This document shows, piece after piece, positions 44,909-56,600 of a DNA stretch of 64,000 nucleotides (position 1 is the stretch's first letter; each line of letters starts with the position of its first letter). Position numbers and translations under genes: made by a program. The notes under the pieces were generated by a model. That model saw only the letters and a list, made by a program, of their open reading frames with translations, did not search any database and had not been told where the DNA came from. The DNA is taken from the NCBI GenBank assembly GCA_021018995.1, contig CM037593.1, positions 10,010,088 through 10,074,087 on the forward strand, read 5' to 3'. This DNA is from Chloranthus sessilifolius (taxonomy: Eukaryota > Streptophyta > Magnoliopsida > Chloranthales > Chloranthaceae).

Positions 44909-47699
44909 TTCGCGAAATATTCACAAAATATAATATTTTTCAAATAATCACGAATAACTAAAATTTTATTTGTTTTTTCAAAAAAAAAATTGTAATTTTT
45001 TTTTTTTTAAATTATTTGTATTCATTAAAAAAGCTATATGTGTGCCTCGGAAATACCGATAAAAACACATGTACGCGCCATTGACATTGCTTTTTGGAAA
45101 ATCGGTGTCCAGAGAAAACCGGGATAGTTACCAGAGCAGATAGGAAACCCAAGATTAAGGAAAAAACCTACATCAGGAGGAAACCGGAGAGTCCGGGAAA
45201 AAGCCTCCTAAATTACAAAGTGAGAACACTCCTATGACTATCAGAAACCCATAAAAAACCAAGCCCAGCCCAATTACAAAGCTTTGAGAGAAGCACATAA
45301 TTAATTGCAAAATATTAATGACTTTTTCAGAAAGTCAGCGAATTTGGTCACTATGATCATGAGATACAAAGATTCATTTGTACCAGCCATGGTTTTAAAT
45401 CTCGTCCGAGACGAGACGTCTCGCGTCTGAGGCCATAGTGAAACGAGATCTTGGTGTGATTCGTTCCAAGACGCAACCTCATAAATACTACTTATATATA
45501 AAATTTATTTAAGGTGTTAGGCTTGTATACTATAAAAAATATATTACTCATTCCTTTTGTACACACAATATTATTTTATATTATCATACCCTATCTATGT
45601 GTTGATTTTGTGAATAGTTATCACGGTGTGTCCAAATCTATGCATCCTAATGTTACTATTATTTTTATTTTTTAACGGCTAATATTGAAGATCTTTGATC
45701 GGATGATATATAATTGATTTATAATTGTGATTGTCTAATACGTGTTCTAATCGTAAACATCCACTTGGACTGTTTAGATTAATCTCAAATATTTGTCATA
45801 TGACATAACAATAAAGTATTATTTAATGGTATAAGATTAAATGCCTATTTTAATAGCGTAAGATCATTCAAAAGATTATTTTCATTTCAGGCCATTAGCC
45901 GAGACATCTCGCTCTCAACCTTGGGACTATCCGAGACGATTCAGAAATCCGAGACTTCAAGCCATGGTCCCAGCTGATAGAATACCCCTAAAATGGTTAA
46001 TAGTGGCCGAGGCTTGTAGGTCCCCTGCCAAAAGTGGAATATGGTACCGACCTATATTTTGTGTTTTGCCTAGGATGCCATAAATCTTTGGCTTTTATGA
46101 TATGCCTCGAATGTTTTCACTTTGTTCTCTATAAATGAAAGTCAAATATTCATAAGTATCCTACGGCTGCTAGAAGGAAAAAATTCTTAACATGTTTTAA
46201 CAATAATTATATTATTTTTTTATGGCCGATCGGTTAAAACAGCTTCAAGAATTAAGGAGCAAGCATGCATGCAAATGTAATAATTACGGAGCAAAATGAG
46301 AGACCATCAACTATAATGGTGAAGGTTAATTAACATAAACAAGGGCATTTTTGGCATAATAATATTTTTTTGACTGAAAGTTAATTTCTTTTTTAGATAC
46401 AGGACTGAAAGTTATTGAATGCTCTTCTCATAGTATAATATAACTAGTGTGAATGTGTGATGCACATATAGCTAAACTGTGATCTTCTTCCCTTTTGGAA
46501 TAGGTGGTGGGTTATAATCTCTATGCCTACTCCCGCCGCCCTTTGGGTGAGTCTCCTTCCCAATATGCAGATTGCACAAGCATTACATCTGAGCTATTTG
46601 TGTCGAATGATATCATTGCTAAAAAATTCAAGATATTATAATTGAATTGAGGTGCACCTAACTTGTTAGGGAGCCAAAATTTAGCATTACCCGATTGGAC
46701 TCGAGGTCACCTAACCCGTGCACAACCGCCAATGGCTATATTTTGGTTAATGTTGATGATCTTCAATTTAAAAAAATCAGGTGCCAAAAACCTATTTGGA
46801 TGAGGCCCACAACTAGAATCCATGTCCCGTAAGATGTGTAATCCGTGAAATATTACGATCGAACTATCTATCTTATTTCTTTTATGGGGGAGAAATAAAA
46901 TGGAAGAATCTGCTAAAAATTGGCAAAACAGCAATTATTATTAACCAAGGAAAAGAATTCGTCGTAAAGATAAAATACACTTTCACTAGAAAAATCCGTA
47001 CTCGAAATTATTAATATTTCAGACATGGTGCAGGCAACGACGACATCCCTTAGGGAATTTAGCTTGACTTTGGGCCATATTTTTAGAGCAAAAAATAATT
47101 GAGCCAACCAAAATCCGATGATAATTTAGCCCAGCTTGGACGATCATCAAAGCCTATTTTTTAAAGGGAAAAGGCTGGGCTGGCCCGAACTTGGTTTGGG
47201 TCAAGTTTGGATTTAAATAAAAACCCGAGACTGTCTCAAAGCCGCTGTGGGTCAGGTTTGGATTCAAATAAAAACCCGAGATTGACCCAGTTTTGTACAG
47301 GGTCGGGTTCATAGCTGATTTTTAGAGAGTTAACTAATCGGGTCCAGCCCGTACGGCCCGTCCTGACCCTTTAACAACCTAAATCCAAATATCCTAAATT
47401 CCTAACCACCATACCAAATATATATTTTCTTTTTATGTCTATTGATCAGGTGAGTAAGGATCATGCCATAATTAAACTGTTACCCATTATGCCTCCAACT
47501 GTCAACTATTGATCAGACGGTGGAAATCGCACAAGATGTATGGACTTACTTCCACGTGTAACATACAAATGGACCAAGCACAAGGAACAATGTGCAGTCC
47601 GTAACACCTAATAGAAACCTAATAAAATAAGAGCCCTCGTGAGCCAAAAAGATGCGGCGAAATGATGCGGCGTGGTGTGCCAGGTGGGCCTCGTCTCTT
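44909..47699. other. Intergenic, upstream of the IQD gene
   Basis: No gene was seen. 45040-45310 holds retroelement-like non-coding sequence without a recognisable domain. 45380-45980 has GAGACGAGACGTCTCG-type words. 47160-47370 is a 'gggtc'-rich block with an imperfect direct duplication (gtttggatt-aaataaaaacccgaga twice). Confidence 0.4.
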
Positions 47700-47878
47700 T
47701 TGTTTACAGTCCCTCTCTACTCTCTATAACTGAAACTTCTCTCTCTCTCTTCTCATTTTCTCTCTCTAAACTTGGGGGTTCTTCAGTATCTGTTGTTGGG
47801 CCTTCTTAACTCAATGTGTGTGAGTGGTTAGAGATCACGAATGATAGGTTTAGGGTTTCAGAGGAGTGCATTTGTCTG
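47700..47878 (+). promoter_or_regulatory. Probable TSS region and 5' UTR exon of the IQD gene
   Basis: A TATA-like CTCTATAACT lies near 47723. A CT-rich leader (47735-47770) follows, typical of plant 5' UTRs, then 'gggtttcagaggagtgcatttgtctg' and a good donor GTGAGC at 47879. The next exon would start after a CAG at 50599-50601. This is inferred from signals only; transcript data would settle it. Confidence 0.55.
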
Positions 47879-48476
47879 GTGAGCTTCATATTTGTTAGGG
47901 TTTATGGTTCTCTAATTTCATAATTTCTCTATTGGTATTGCATTTTCATAGATCTTATGGGATTTTATTTAATTTTTTTTTCTGTGTTCATATGGGTGTT
48001 TTTTATTTATGTATTTTTTGGTAAATTTTTTTGGCTTGGATTTGTTGAACTATGCTATATTAGGGGCAGGGTCTCTAGTCTCAATTGAATTTGGGGATTT
48101 CAGCCCTTTTTTAAATTTTTTTTTGGATTTGGTTAATAAGGATTTTTTTATTTGGATGATTGGGGCTGTGTTTGATCAAATATTGTGCGAGATTTAGGTT
48201 TTTAGATTACTGTGAGGATTTAGTATTTTTTTGCCTCAAATTAGGGTTTTTGGTTAAATTGGGATTGGGTAGGGGTTTGTTTGAGGAAACCCATACTAGG
48301 ATAGGGTTTCTGGTGGTGTTATTCAATTTTCAGCGTTGGTGTTTTTAATCTATTTATTGCTTTATTAGGGTTTTTTTATGGTGCTTTGCTAGGATTGTGG
48401 TGTCTGATGTTACGATTTATGTCCAAGCTTATTGAAAACAAGGTTGGTGGCAAAATGTTTGTTGCAAAGGGTTTAA

Positions 48477-48662
48477 CTATGTTTCAATATTTTGGAGGAA
48501 ACTGATACGTAACGGTTTTGGAGTTCACTGGTATGATACTTTGAATATATCATACCGGTTCATATACATATATATTGCCCGATACATACCAATGTCTTGT
48601 CTGGAATCGATACGTTTCGGTTTTGGACAATATGTGCTGGGAAACCGGTATTTTTTAATACT
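48477..48662. mobile_element. GATACG-core MITE in IQD intron 1, exact 8-bp TSD GGGTTTAA
   Basis: It begins CTATGTTTCAATATTTTGG and ends CCGGTATTTTTTAATACT. GGGTTTAA is exact at 48469-48476 and 48663-48670. The core has 'tgatacgtaacgg' and 'cgatacgtttcgg', a diverged version of the family core. Confidence 0.8.
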
Positions 48663-49016
48663 GGGTTTAAAATCTTTTTGATTTCGTTATGTAGAGAAGC
48701 TTACTGATATGTTCATATTTCATATTCTTTTTGATCCTGTAATTACTTTTTTCTTCGGGTTACACTATAAATTCTATTTAATTTTAATTATTTATTAGTA
48801 CAGTAGTATATTGCCACATTTCTGTATGCAAATCTTCTTATTTAATAAATCGAAACAGATTTTATGGGTCAGAGGTCACTAGAGTCTTCATGCAGGCGCT
48901 ATACTTATAGCTTAATTTGGCACCACAAAGCAGTGGAAATGCCCCTATACTTATAGCCTAATTTGGCACCACAAAACAGTGGAAGTGCGTGCTATATTGA
49001 TCTCGAACAAGGCTGT

Positions 49017-49017
<1 letters not shown>

Positions 49018-49081
<64 letters not shown>
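49018..49081. repeat. (TA)n microsatellite
   Basis: An uninterrupted TA tract of about 64 bp inside IQD intron 1. The reverse-strand frame through it is a repeat artefact. Confidence 0.95.
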
Positions 49082-49085
<4 letters not shown>

Positions 49086-49495
49086 GCTAGGGGATATGGG
49101 TTGGAATGCATGGTGAATCCATGCATTTGAATCAGGGTGGGGACCACATGGCTGTATGGCACACATACTAGGGATCAGGTGCCACGACAACTTTCTCAAA
49201 GACGATCAGAGGTCACCCAAAAGATTTGGACATGATCTGATGCATGTGTGGGGTGGTAGCAAACTTTGACCGTAAAAGGAATTTACTTTTTTTATATTTT
49301 TTTTTATAGATCACATGCCACGTGATACATGATCCTAAAATGGGTGTTGTTATGGGATCACGTGACATGTGATCTAAGATTTGAGTGCATGGGTTGATCT
49401 ATGCATTCCAACCCATATACCTGTTTTCCTATATATATATATACACATATATATGAGAAAGAGTAGTTTCTGCCGCTGCCCTCCAGCATATGAAC

Positions 49496-49696
49496 CATGG
49501 ATCAAAATTTCGTCCGATACCGATACGTATCGGTATCGGGAGTCACCAATACGGTACATTGAATGTACCGTATCGGTAGTTTGTATGTATTTACCGGACG
49601 ATACATTCAATGTATCGTCCGGTCCCGTCCGATGCCGATACGTATCGGTTTTGGGCTTGGACGATACGTATCGGTTTTCCGGCATTTTAATCCTTG
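49496..49696. mobile_element. CGATACGTATCG-core MITE in IQD intron 1, exact 8-bp TSD ATATGAAC
   Basis: It begins CATGGATCAAAATTTCG and ends GGCATTTTAATCCTTG. ATATGAAC is exact at 49488-49495 and 49697-49704. The core contains CCGATACGTATCGG repeatedly and an ACGGTACATTGAATGTACCGT hairpin-like word. Confidence 0.93.
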
Positions 49697-50108
49697 ATAT
49701 GAACACTGTGCAAATGCCGATATCATATGCCACGTGGCATATGATCCCAAAAAAAATTTCGTTTTGGATCATGTGCCATAGAGCATGTGATATAAAAGAA
49801 AAAAAATTAATTTCTTTTTTTTTTACCTTAAAAACGTGGTCCAATATTGGGTTCCGCCTGATATACTTGGTGCGCTGATTTTTTGCCATCTTTGACCACA
49901 TTTTGGATGGTGGATGAGATTTTTTTCATTTTTTTTTTTTTTTTTTTTGTGATGGGTGATGGATGTGATCTATCTTGTGCTTGTTGCCTAAGCACTCAAT
50001 CTTTGGATTAGATGCCACTTGGCCCCCAAACGGCACATGCACAGCGTTCGAACGCTAGGTTGATGAGGCAGCGTTACCATGGATGGATGGATGATGGAAA
50101 TAACAAGG

Positions 50109-50380
50109 GTATATTATCTGTTATTGCAACTGGTTGTTTTTTTAATGGAAATTCTAGTAGCTGATAGCGTCCAAAGTGCATCAAACTATTTTTATTTTTC
50201 TATATATTCTGCAGATTCCTTTAGTGTTAGTGTCGGTATCATCTTATTGTATATTATCTGTTATTGTGATTGGTTGTTTTTCTAATGGAAATTCTAGTAG
50301 ATGATGGAGTCCAAAGTGCATCAAACTATTTTTATTTTTCTGCAGATTCCTTTAGTATTATTAGTGTGGGTATCATCTTG
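50109..50380. repeat. 140-bp tandem duplication in IQD intron 1
   Basis: GTATATTATCTGTTATTG begins near 50109 and again near 50249. Both copies carry TCCAAAGTGCATCAAACT and end in GGTATCATCTT. There are several substitutions, and a 10-bp 'tatatattct' stretch occurs only in the first copy. Confidence 0.9.
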
Positions 50381-50646
50381 TTGATTTGAATCCCCTTAGA
50401 GATAGCAATGGTTTTGGGCATTGATGGCATATTTCGAGTTTTTCATGGTTGAATGTCGGCACATTTCATTCATCGATGAAATCGTAAAATGTTTGCATTT
50501 AGAAAAAACAAAAAGGGAGTTGTAAAATATTTGCATGTAATTTTTGTGGTATTTTGGCTTGACTTTGCATATTTTTATCTGCATTAATCTGGGTTGTGCA
50601 GGTTTTAAATCCATTTTTTAGTGGTTAAGATCGTGGTCATCGTGAA

Positions 50647-53600
50647 ATGGGAAAGTCTCCGGGAAAATGGATCAAAGGACTGCTTTTATTTGGGAAGAAA
50701 TCATCCAGATCTAGTTCGTCGAAAGGAAGAGAGATTTCGGTTAGCTTTTCGTACTTTCATATTGCCTCCTGAGTACTTTTTTTTTTAATATTCAATGCCT
50801 TTATTTCCCTTGAATAAACATATTTTGTTTATATGTATTTCTCGGTCTTTGCATCTTTAGAGGGAAATGTATTCTAATTAATGTTTTCTTTATGCTGTTT
50901 TTTGTTAAAAATAGTCCCACATCGGTTGTGGGCTTGGAGTTCTTGGGCTATATATAACTCGGGCAAACCTCACCTTACAAGCCGGTTTTGTGAGGTTGAG
51001 TTAGGCCCGTTGGAATTTTATCATGGTATCAAAGCCAGGTTTTTCTTCACTCGACACCACCCAATTCAATTGTCCACGTGATTTGACTAGTCCCGCCAAC
51101 ACATGCGGGGGCATGTTAAAAATAGTCCCACATCGGTTGTGGGCTTGGAGTTCTTGGGCTATATATAACTTGGGCAAACCTCACCTTACAAGCTGGTTTT
51201 GTGATGTTGAGTTAGGGCCGTTGGAATTTTATCATTTTTTTCCGTCTAAGAAAAGGATGTATTTGTTATTGATGATTGCGCTTCATTTTCTTTTATTGAA
51301 TCTATGTTCCACATAAAACTTTTATGTGCTAATATATGTTATAGTTCCTTTTTTTCCCTATTGAAAAACAAAATGGATATGTATAATATGTGGTTTTTTT
51401 ATTTTTTTCACTGGATTATATTATATTTATAGGCGATTTAGGTGTTAAGGATAATATATTATTTTACCCTTTTCACTTGTTGAAAAAATAATAAATACTG
51501 ATATATGTGATTTTTCTTTAACTTGTTTTGACTTGATCCGAGCTTATTTGGTGCGATACGCATTATACAAATTGATATGTACTATCCTAATTGGTACATT
51601 AATGAGCAATATGAAGCATTGACATTACACAACATCCAATTTTTCTCATATTTGGCTAGAACTGATGTTAACCCAATCTTAAAATTTAAAAATACTGCAA
51701 CTGTGCTTATCATTTCTTAACAAATGGCTCCACAGCATTATATTTCACCTGGAACATTCACATCGTGTTGTTTGATATCAAATGCTATGTATAGCATTGT
51801 GCTCAATTTTGGCTGGACAATTTGAACTCTAGTACCAATATTTTAATTCTTTGATTGAATCAATGTTCTCTTGAATTGTGATGTAGGGAAAGGTATGTTA
51901 AACAATATCAGAGGAAAACAAAAAGAAGAAAATTAACTTTGACCTATGGTGCCTGGATCCTTCAAAAGAGTACACTTACACACACGACATTATTCTCTCG
52001 TTCGCCATTTGACTTGCCAAAAAATAAGCTTTGAGCAAGATGAGTAACTGCGTTCACTGAAGAAGTAACATAAATAAAATAAGTTACTAGAAGTATTTTT
52101 TCAAGTAAATAAAAGTGGAATTTGTTAACCAAAAATAAAACTTAAAAGAATTGACAAGTTAAAACTTGATAAATAAAAAACTGGAATTAGAGCTTATTAA
52201 TGTAGAATACCATGAGCCTAACTCAACCTCGCAAACCCAGCTTGTAAGGTGAGAATTGCCCTAGGTTTATATACAGCCCAAGGCTATGATACCCAGGCGA
52301 CGTGGGACTATCGCTCACGCCCCCTTATGTGTAATGTGTCTCTCTACATCCCTGTGGTTACCTGCTCTGATACCATGTAGAATCCCATGAGCCTAACTCA
52401 ACCTCACAAAACCGGCTTGTAAGGTGAGGATTGACCCAAGGTTATGATACCCATGCGATGTGGAACTATTGCTCAATTAATTGAAGGGGAGCTACAACTT
52501 GCCCACACCATTTGTACTATGGCACATTGTTCAAAAAGAGTGATTTTATATTTTTGAAATTTGTGCCACGTAGGGCACCGTCGAAGCCCTTCGATTTGAA
52601 GGCGATGATGTAAAGATCTTTTCTGCCAAAGATTGGCACCAAATATGATCTCTACCATCTGATTTGTCTCAGTCAACCATTAAATCAGCATTGAATCAGA
52701 TGATGATCTTTGATTGTATTGAATCAGATGATAGACATCACACTTCATGCCAATCTTTGGCATAAAAGATCTTAACATCATGGCCTTCAAATCAATGGGC
52801 TTAGATGGTGCTCACATGGCACAAATCTGAAAAATAGCAAGTCTTTTTTTAGCCGATGTGCCACAGTACAAATCTCGTGTGCAGTGTGCCAGTTGTAGCT
52901 TCCTAATGGAAGAACACTACAATTAAATAGAAGTTAAACTTGATAAAAATAAAAGTGAAATTAAAGGTGACGTTTGAAGGGTCCTTTCCATATTCATACC
53001 CTACGATTTCAATGTGTGGAGGACTCAACCAGTGTTACCTAGACACGAGTGCCAAGTGTCGTAGGTGTTTGGCACGGCTATTTCTGAAAATTCTAATATG
53101 GTTCTGCACGATCATAAAACAAATAGAGATCTTGATCAATCTAAGGTTATCACGAATTCTAGGGCACAATCCAAATGATTTGTTACGTTGGATATGTTAA
53201 AGACAAAATTTCAGAGGGAGTCTGTTTCGAGGCAAAGTGAGAAGATGCACGGATCCCCACATGATCGTAGTCAAAGCTCAAACATACCATATTTACATTG
53301 TGTCACACCGTCACTTTACACATGAACAAATAGATACCCATGGAGAAGCACATTACAGTCCATGTATTCTTTTAGCCTGAATCTTATTATTAAATATGGG
53401 AGCATATATATGGGTTGGTTCGGATCAATATACAATTATTACCCCATGCTTATTCTATATTTTATCCCTAGTTGATGATACCAGGAATGCTTCAAGTAAT
53501 CTATGCCCGATTTTTTGTGCACCTATTGTCCGATCCGATTTGCTATGTGCTTAGGGTATTGAAAATATCGAATCTGTTCAACCTCAAGCCTAGATATATT

Positions 53601-56600
53601 TAATTCTGTGTGATTGCATTTGAAAGCATGAATGAGAAATACCTAAATTTGTTTGATCCCGATTTCGGGGACCACGCAAGCGTTTTTAGCCGCCCTTGTC
53701 TTTCCAGATTACATCAGTGAGTGTCCTACAAGGTTCAAACTTTGACCAAAATCACATGTTTGGGGCCTATTTTGGTGTTTCCATCAACTAGAATCTAATT
53801 AACCCAAAACCCTAGCGAAGTTTGTTATTGAACTATGACAATTGAGGTGGATTCCAGGTTACCCACCTTCTCGAAGAAGGTTGAAGGTTGATCGACACTG
53901 GTTGAACGCGATCATCGGGTCCGATTTCTTCAGTTGGCTTCTACGCCAGCTCTTTTTCCATTCGACATATCTCTCCCTAGGTCTTGATCTCAAGGTCCAA
54001 ATCTTTTTAAACTATTGATTTCTCTCTATGTTGATCTATTCTTCAATGGAACTCGCTTTCTCTAAATCTAGCTAAGTCAATTCTGTCTTTCAGTTTTACC
54101 CTCTCTTTCTAATAACTTTGTCTTTCTTTAGTTGGAAGAAGATAAGAGGAAGGAGGGCATGGAGGGCTTGTGTGTGAAGAGTAAGAAGGAGAGAGGTGTT
54201 GTGCATGGAGCACTAAGAGAGAAGAGAAAAAGGGTTTGGCGTGAAATAGAGATGGAGAGATTTTTGTGATAAGGCTTGCTCGAGGAAGAGGAAGAGAAAT
54301 AGGAGGGTTTGTGTGGTGTGTGGGCACAAGAGAGGGTGTTGGGTCGTCGTGTTTTAGAGAAAACGAAATAGAGAGAACAAAGAGAGCAAGAGGGATGCGA
54401 GCTCGAGAGAGAGACAGAGAAGGAGAGATGACAGAGGGAAGTCGAGAGAAAGAAAGAGGGAGATGAAGTTGAGAGAACATAAGAGAGTCTCGAGAGAGAG
54501 ATTATGTTAAATTATATAATGGTAAAATGAAGCCGAAGGAAAACTTTAGAGAGCTAGTTGAAAAACCTGCTTGACGAAAAGATGAAAAGTACACATGATG
54601 TATTTCATGCAAACCTAACTCAAAATAATGCTTCTGATACAAATGGTTTTCATATATAATATACTAATAAATGGTGACTCATTTACCGAGCCTAAACGAG
54701 GCACACTTATGAGGGTAGGTGTTATTTCTTCACACATATCCAGATGTTTCACATAACTTTGAGGGGTGTCCACGTGCCAACATGGAAAAAATTCCAAAAG
54801 TAAAAATGTCCATGTAACATTAGATCCAACATACTCTATCCTTCTCGTACTGCACAGACTAAGGATTCTGCATGAGCCGAGAGTTAGAAGACTAATTCCA
54901 TCAATACTCAATAGTCTCTTCTTTAGGATAGTCTGCAATAAAGCGACAATATGGGTACGGGTTTAATACGGTGGGTGAGAAAGTTGGAAAAATAAACTGG
55001 CAAAATATGGGAAAGAATCGAAAGGTAGAAAAAAAATGTAAAATACGAAAGACAAAAAATGGAAAACTGGGAAAATTGGGAAAAAAAGATAATTTGTTTT
55101 TAAAAAAAGTTTAAAACAGTTTCTTTACAATACGGAAAATAAGAGGAAAAGCATTTACTATGTGAAAAACGCATTTAATACGTGCACGTATTATATGAAA
55201 ATATGCATTTTATTGAAAAATACGGGTATTATACGTGTTTAGTACCTTATGGCGAAAAGCACGTATTATATGCATATTTTCCAAACAAATGCCGTATTTT
55301 GTCACAATGTTCTGAAATCACCATATACTAACCAACTAACTGTAGTTTAAAAATAACCCTACTTCACTTGACTGGAATACCACAATTCACCTCACTGAAG
55401 TTATCCCTCAGAAAGGCCAAAATTTGTTTTTTGAATTTTGTGATTCTCAACCAAAATGTAGCTCCGTTTGCTTGAGTAGATATTTGGGCGCACCAATTAA
55501 CGGTCAAAGTTGTCATATGGAGTACGTTTATTTTTCTGCTATTTTTATCTTTTCCTAATTTGAATCTAATCCCACTTTGATTATTCAATTTTCCATTGAA
55601 CGTGTATTACATTAGAATCTACAAGTTCTAATCAATTTTCATTTCTAATGTGAAGAAGGCTGCAAGTGAGAAAGAAGTGCATATTTTGAGAAAGGGAGCT
55701 CCTGCTGATTTGGCTTTGGATTCTTCCTCAATTTCTCAGCTATTACCAGTTAGCACCGACAGCAGCGGGGGGAACTCACAGGTAGAAAGGGGGACGGCGT
55801 CCGGTTTGCCACATGATGGAGGGATTTTATCGTCACAAGGAATTGTATCATCTAATGGATCAAATGGTCCAGAGAAGTGCAGGGAAGAACACGCTGCTAT
55901 AAAGGCACAAGCAGCTTTTAGGGGTTATTTGGTAATTTTGACTGACAGTATTACTTATATGCCATTTAATAGATTAATATGATGTTTGTGATTCTAAATT
56001 TCTATTCTTTCATCATGCCTTGAATAGTTCGTTATTATTTGAATTGTTTGATAAATATTAGATTTTGTTACCATTGATAATGGAGATGCATGGTGCCCTA
56101 CTGGTTGGCTGTACTTCACTGAAATCCACAGTTCCTCTCTTTCTCCCTCTCTCTAACTCTTTCCTATCTCTTAGCTCATATTAGATGTTAAGTGAGGTGC
56201 AATCATGATACACGTGAAGGGTTTCCTCTGATTTTAATATTGTCCATGTGTATCAGATGGTATTAGATGCACCCATTTTTGTGACATCACCTTTTTCCTT
56301 TTACTGATTTGACATAAAGGAAGTGCATCAAATACCATCTGAATTCAGATGGCATTGGATGCACTAATAACTTTCTCCTGTATACTTTCTGACCTCACAT
56401 AGAAAACCGTGCCCTTTCATTTGACGTTATAACTAGAAAAACCTCACCTCACATAGACAAAACGTGCCCTTTCATTTGACATTATAACTAGAGAGCTGCT
56501 TCCTCCACACCATCATTTACTCATTACACACCATCCAAAAAGGAGGCTTGTATAAGTGGTGCAGACATAATATTACTCATGGGTCATCGGTAAATTCAAT

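Noticed and set aside
48951..49199. 82-codon minus-strand frame with a long Tyr-Ile repeat
   Set aside because: Produced by the (TA)n microsatellite.
49374..49901. Overlapping 165- and 175-codon frames on opposite strands
   Set aside because: Both cross the MITE at 49496-49696 and its self-complementary core, which opens frames on both strands; no homology recognised.
54109..54480. 123-codon minus-strand open frame rich in Ser/Pro/Leu
   Set aside because: It is the mirror of a purine-rich GA tract on the plus strand inside IQD intron 2; composition alone keeps it open and no domain is visible.
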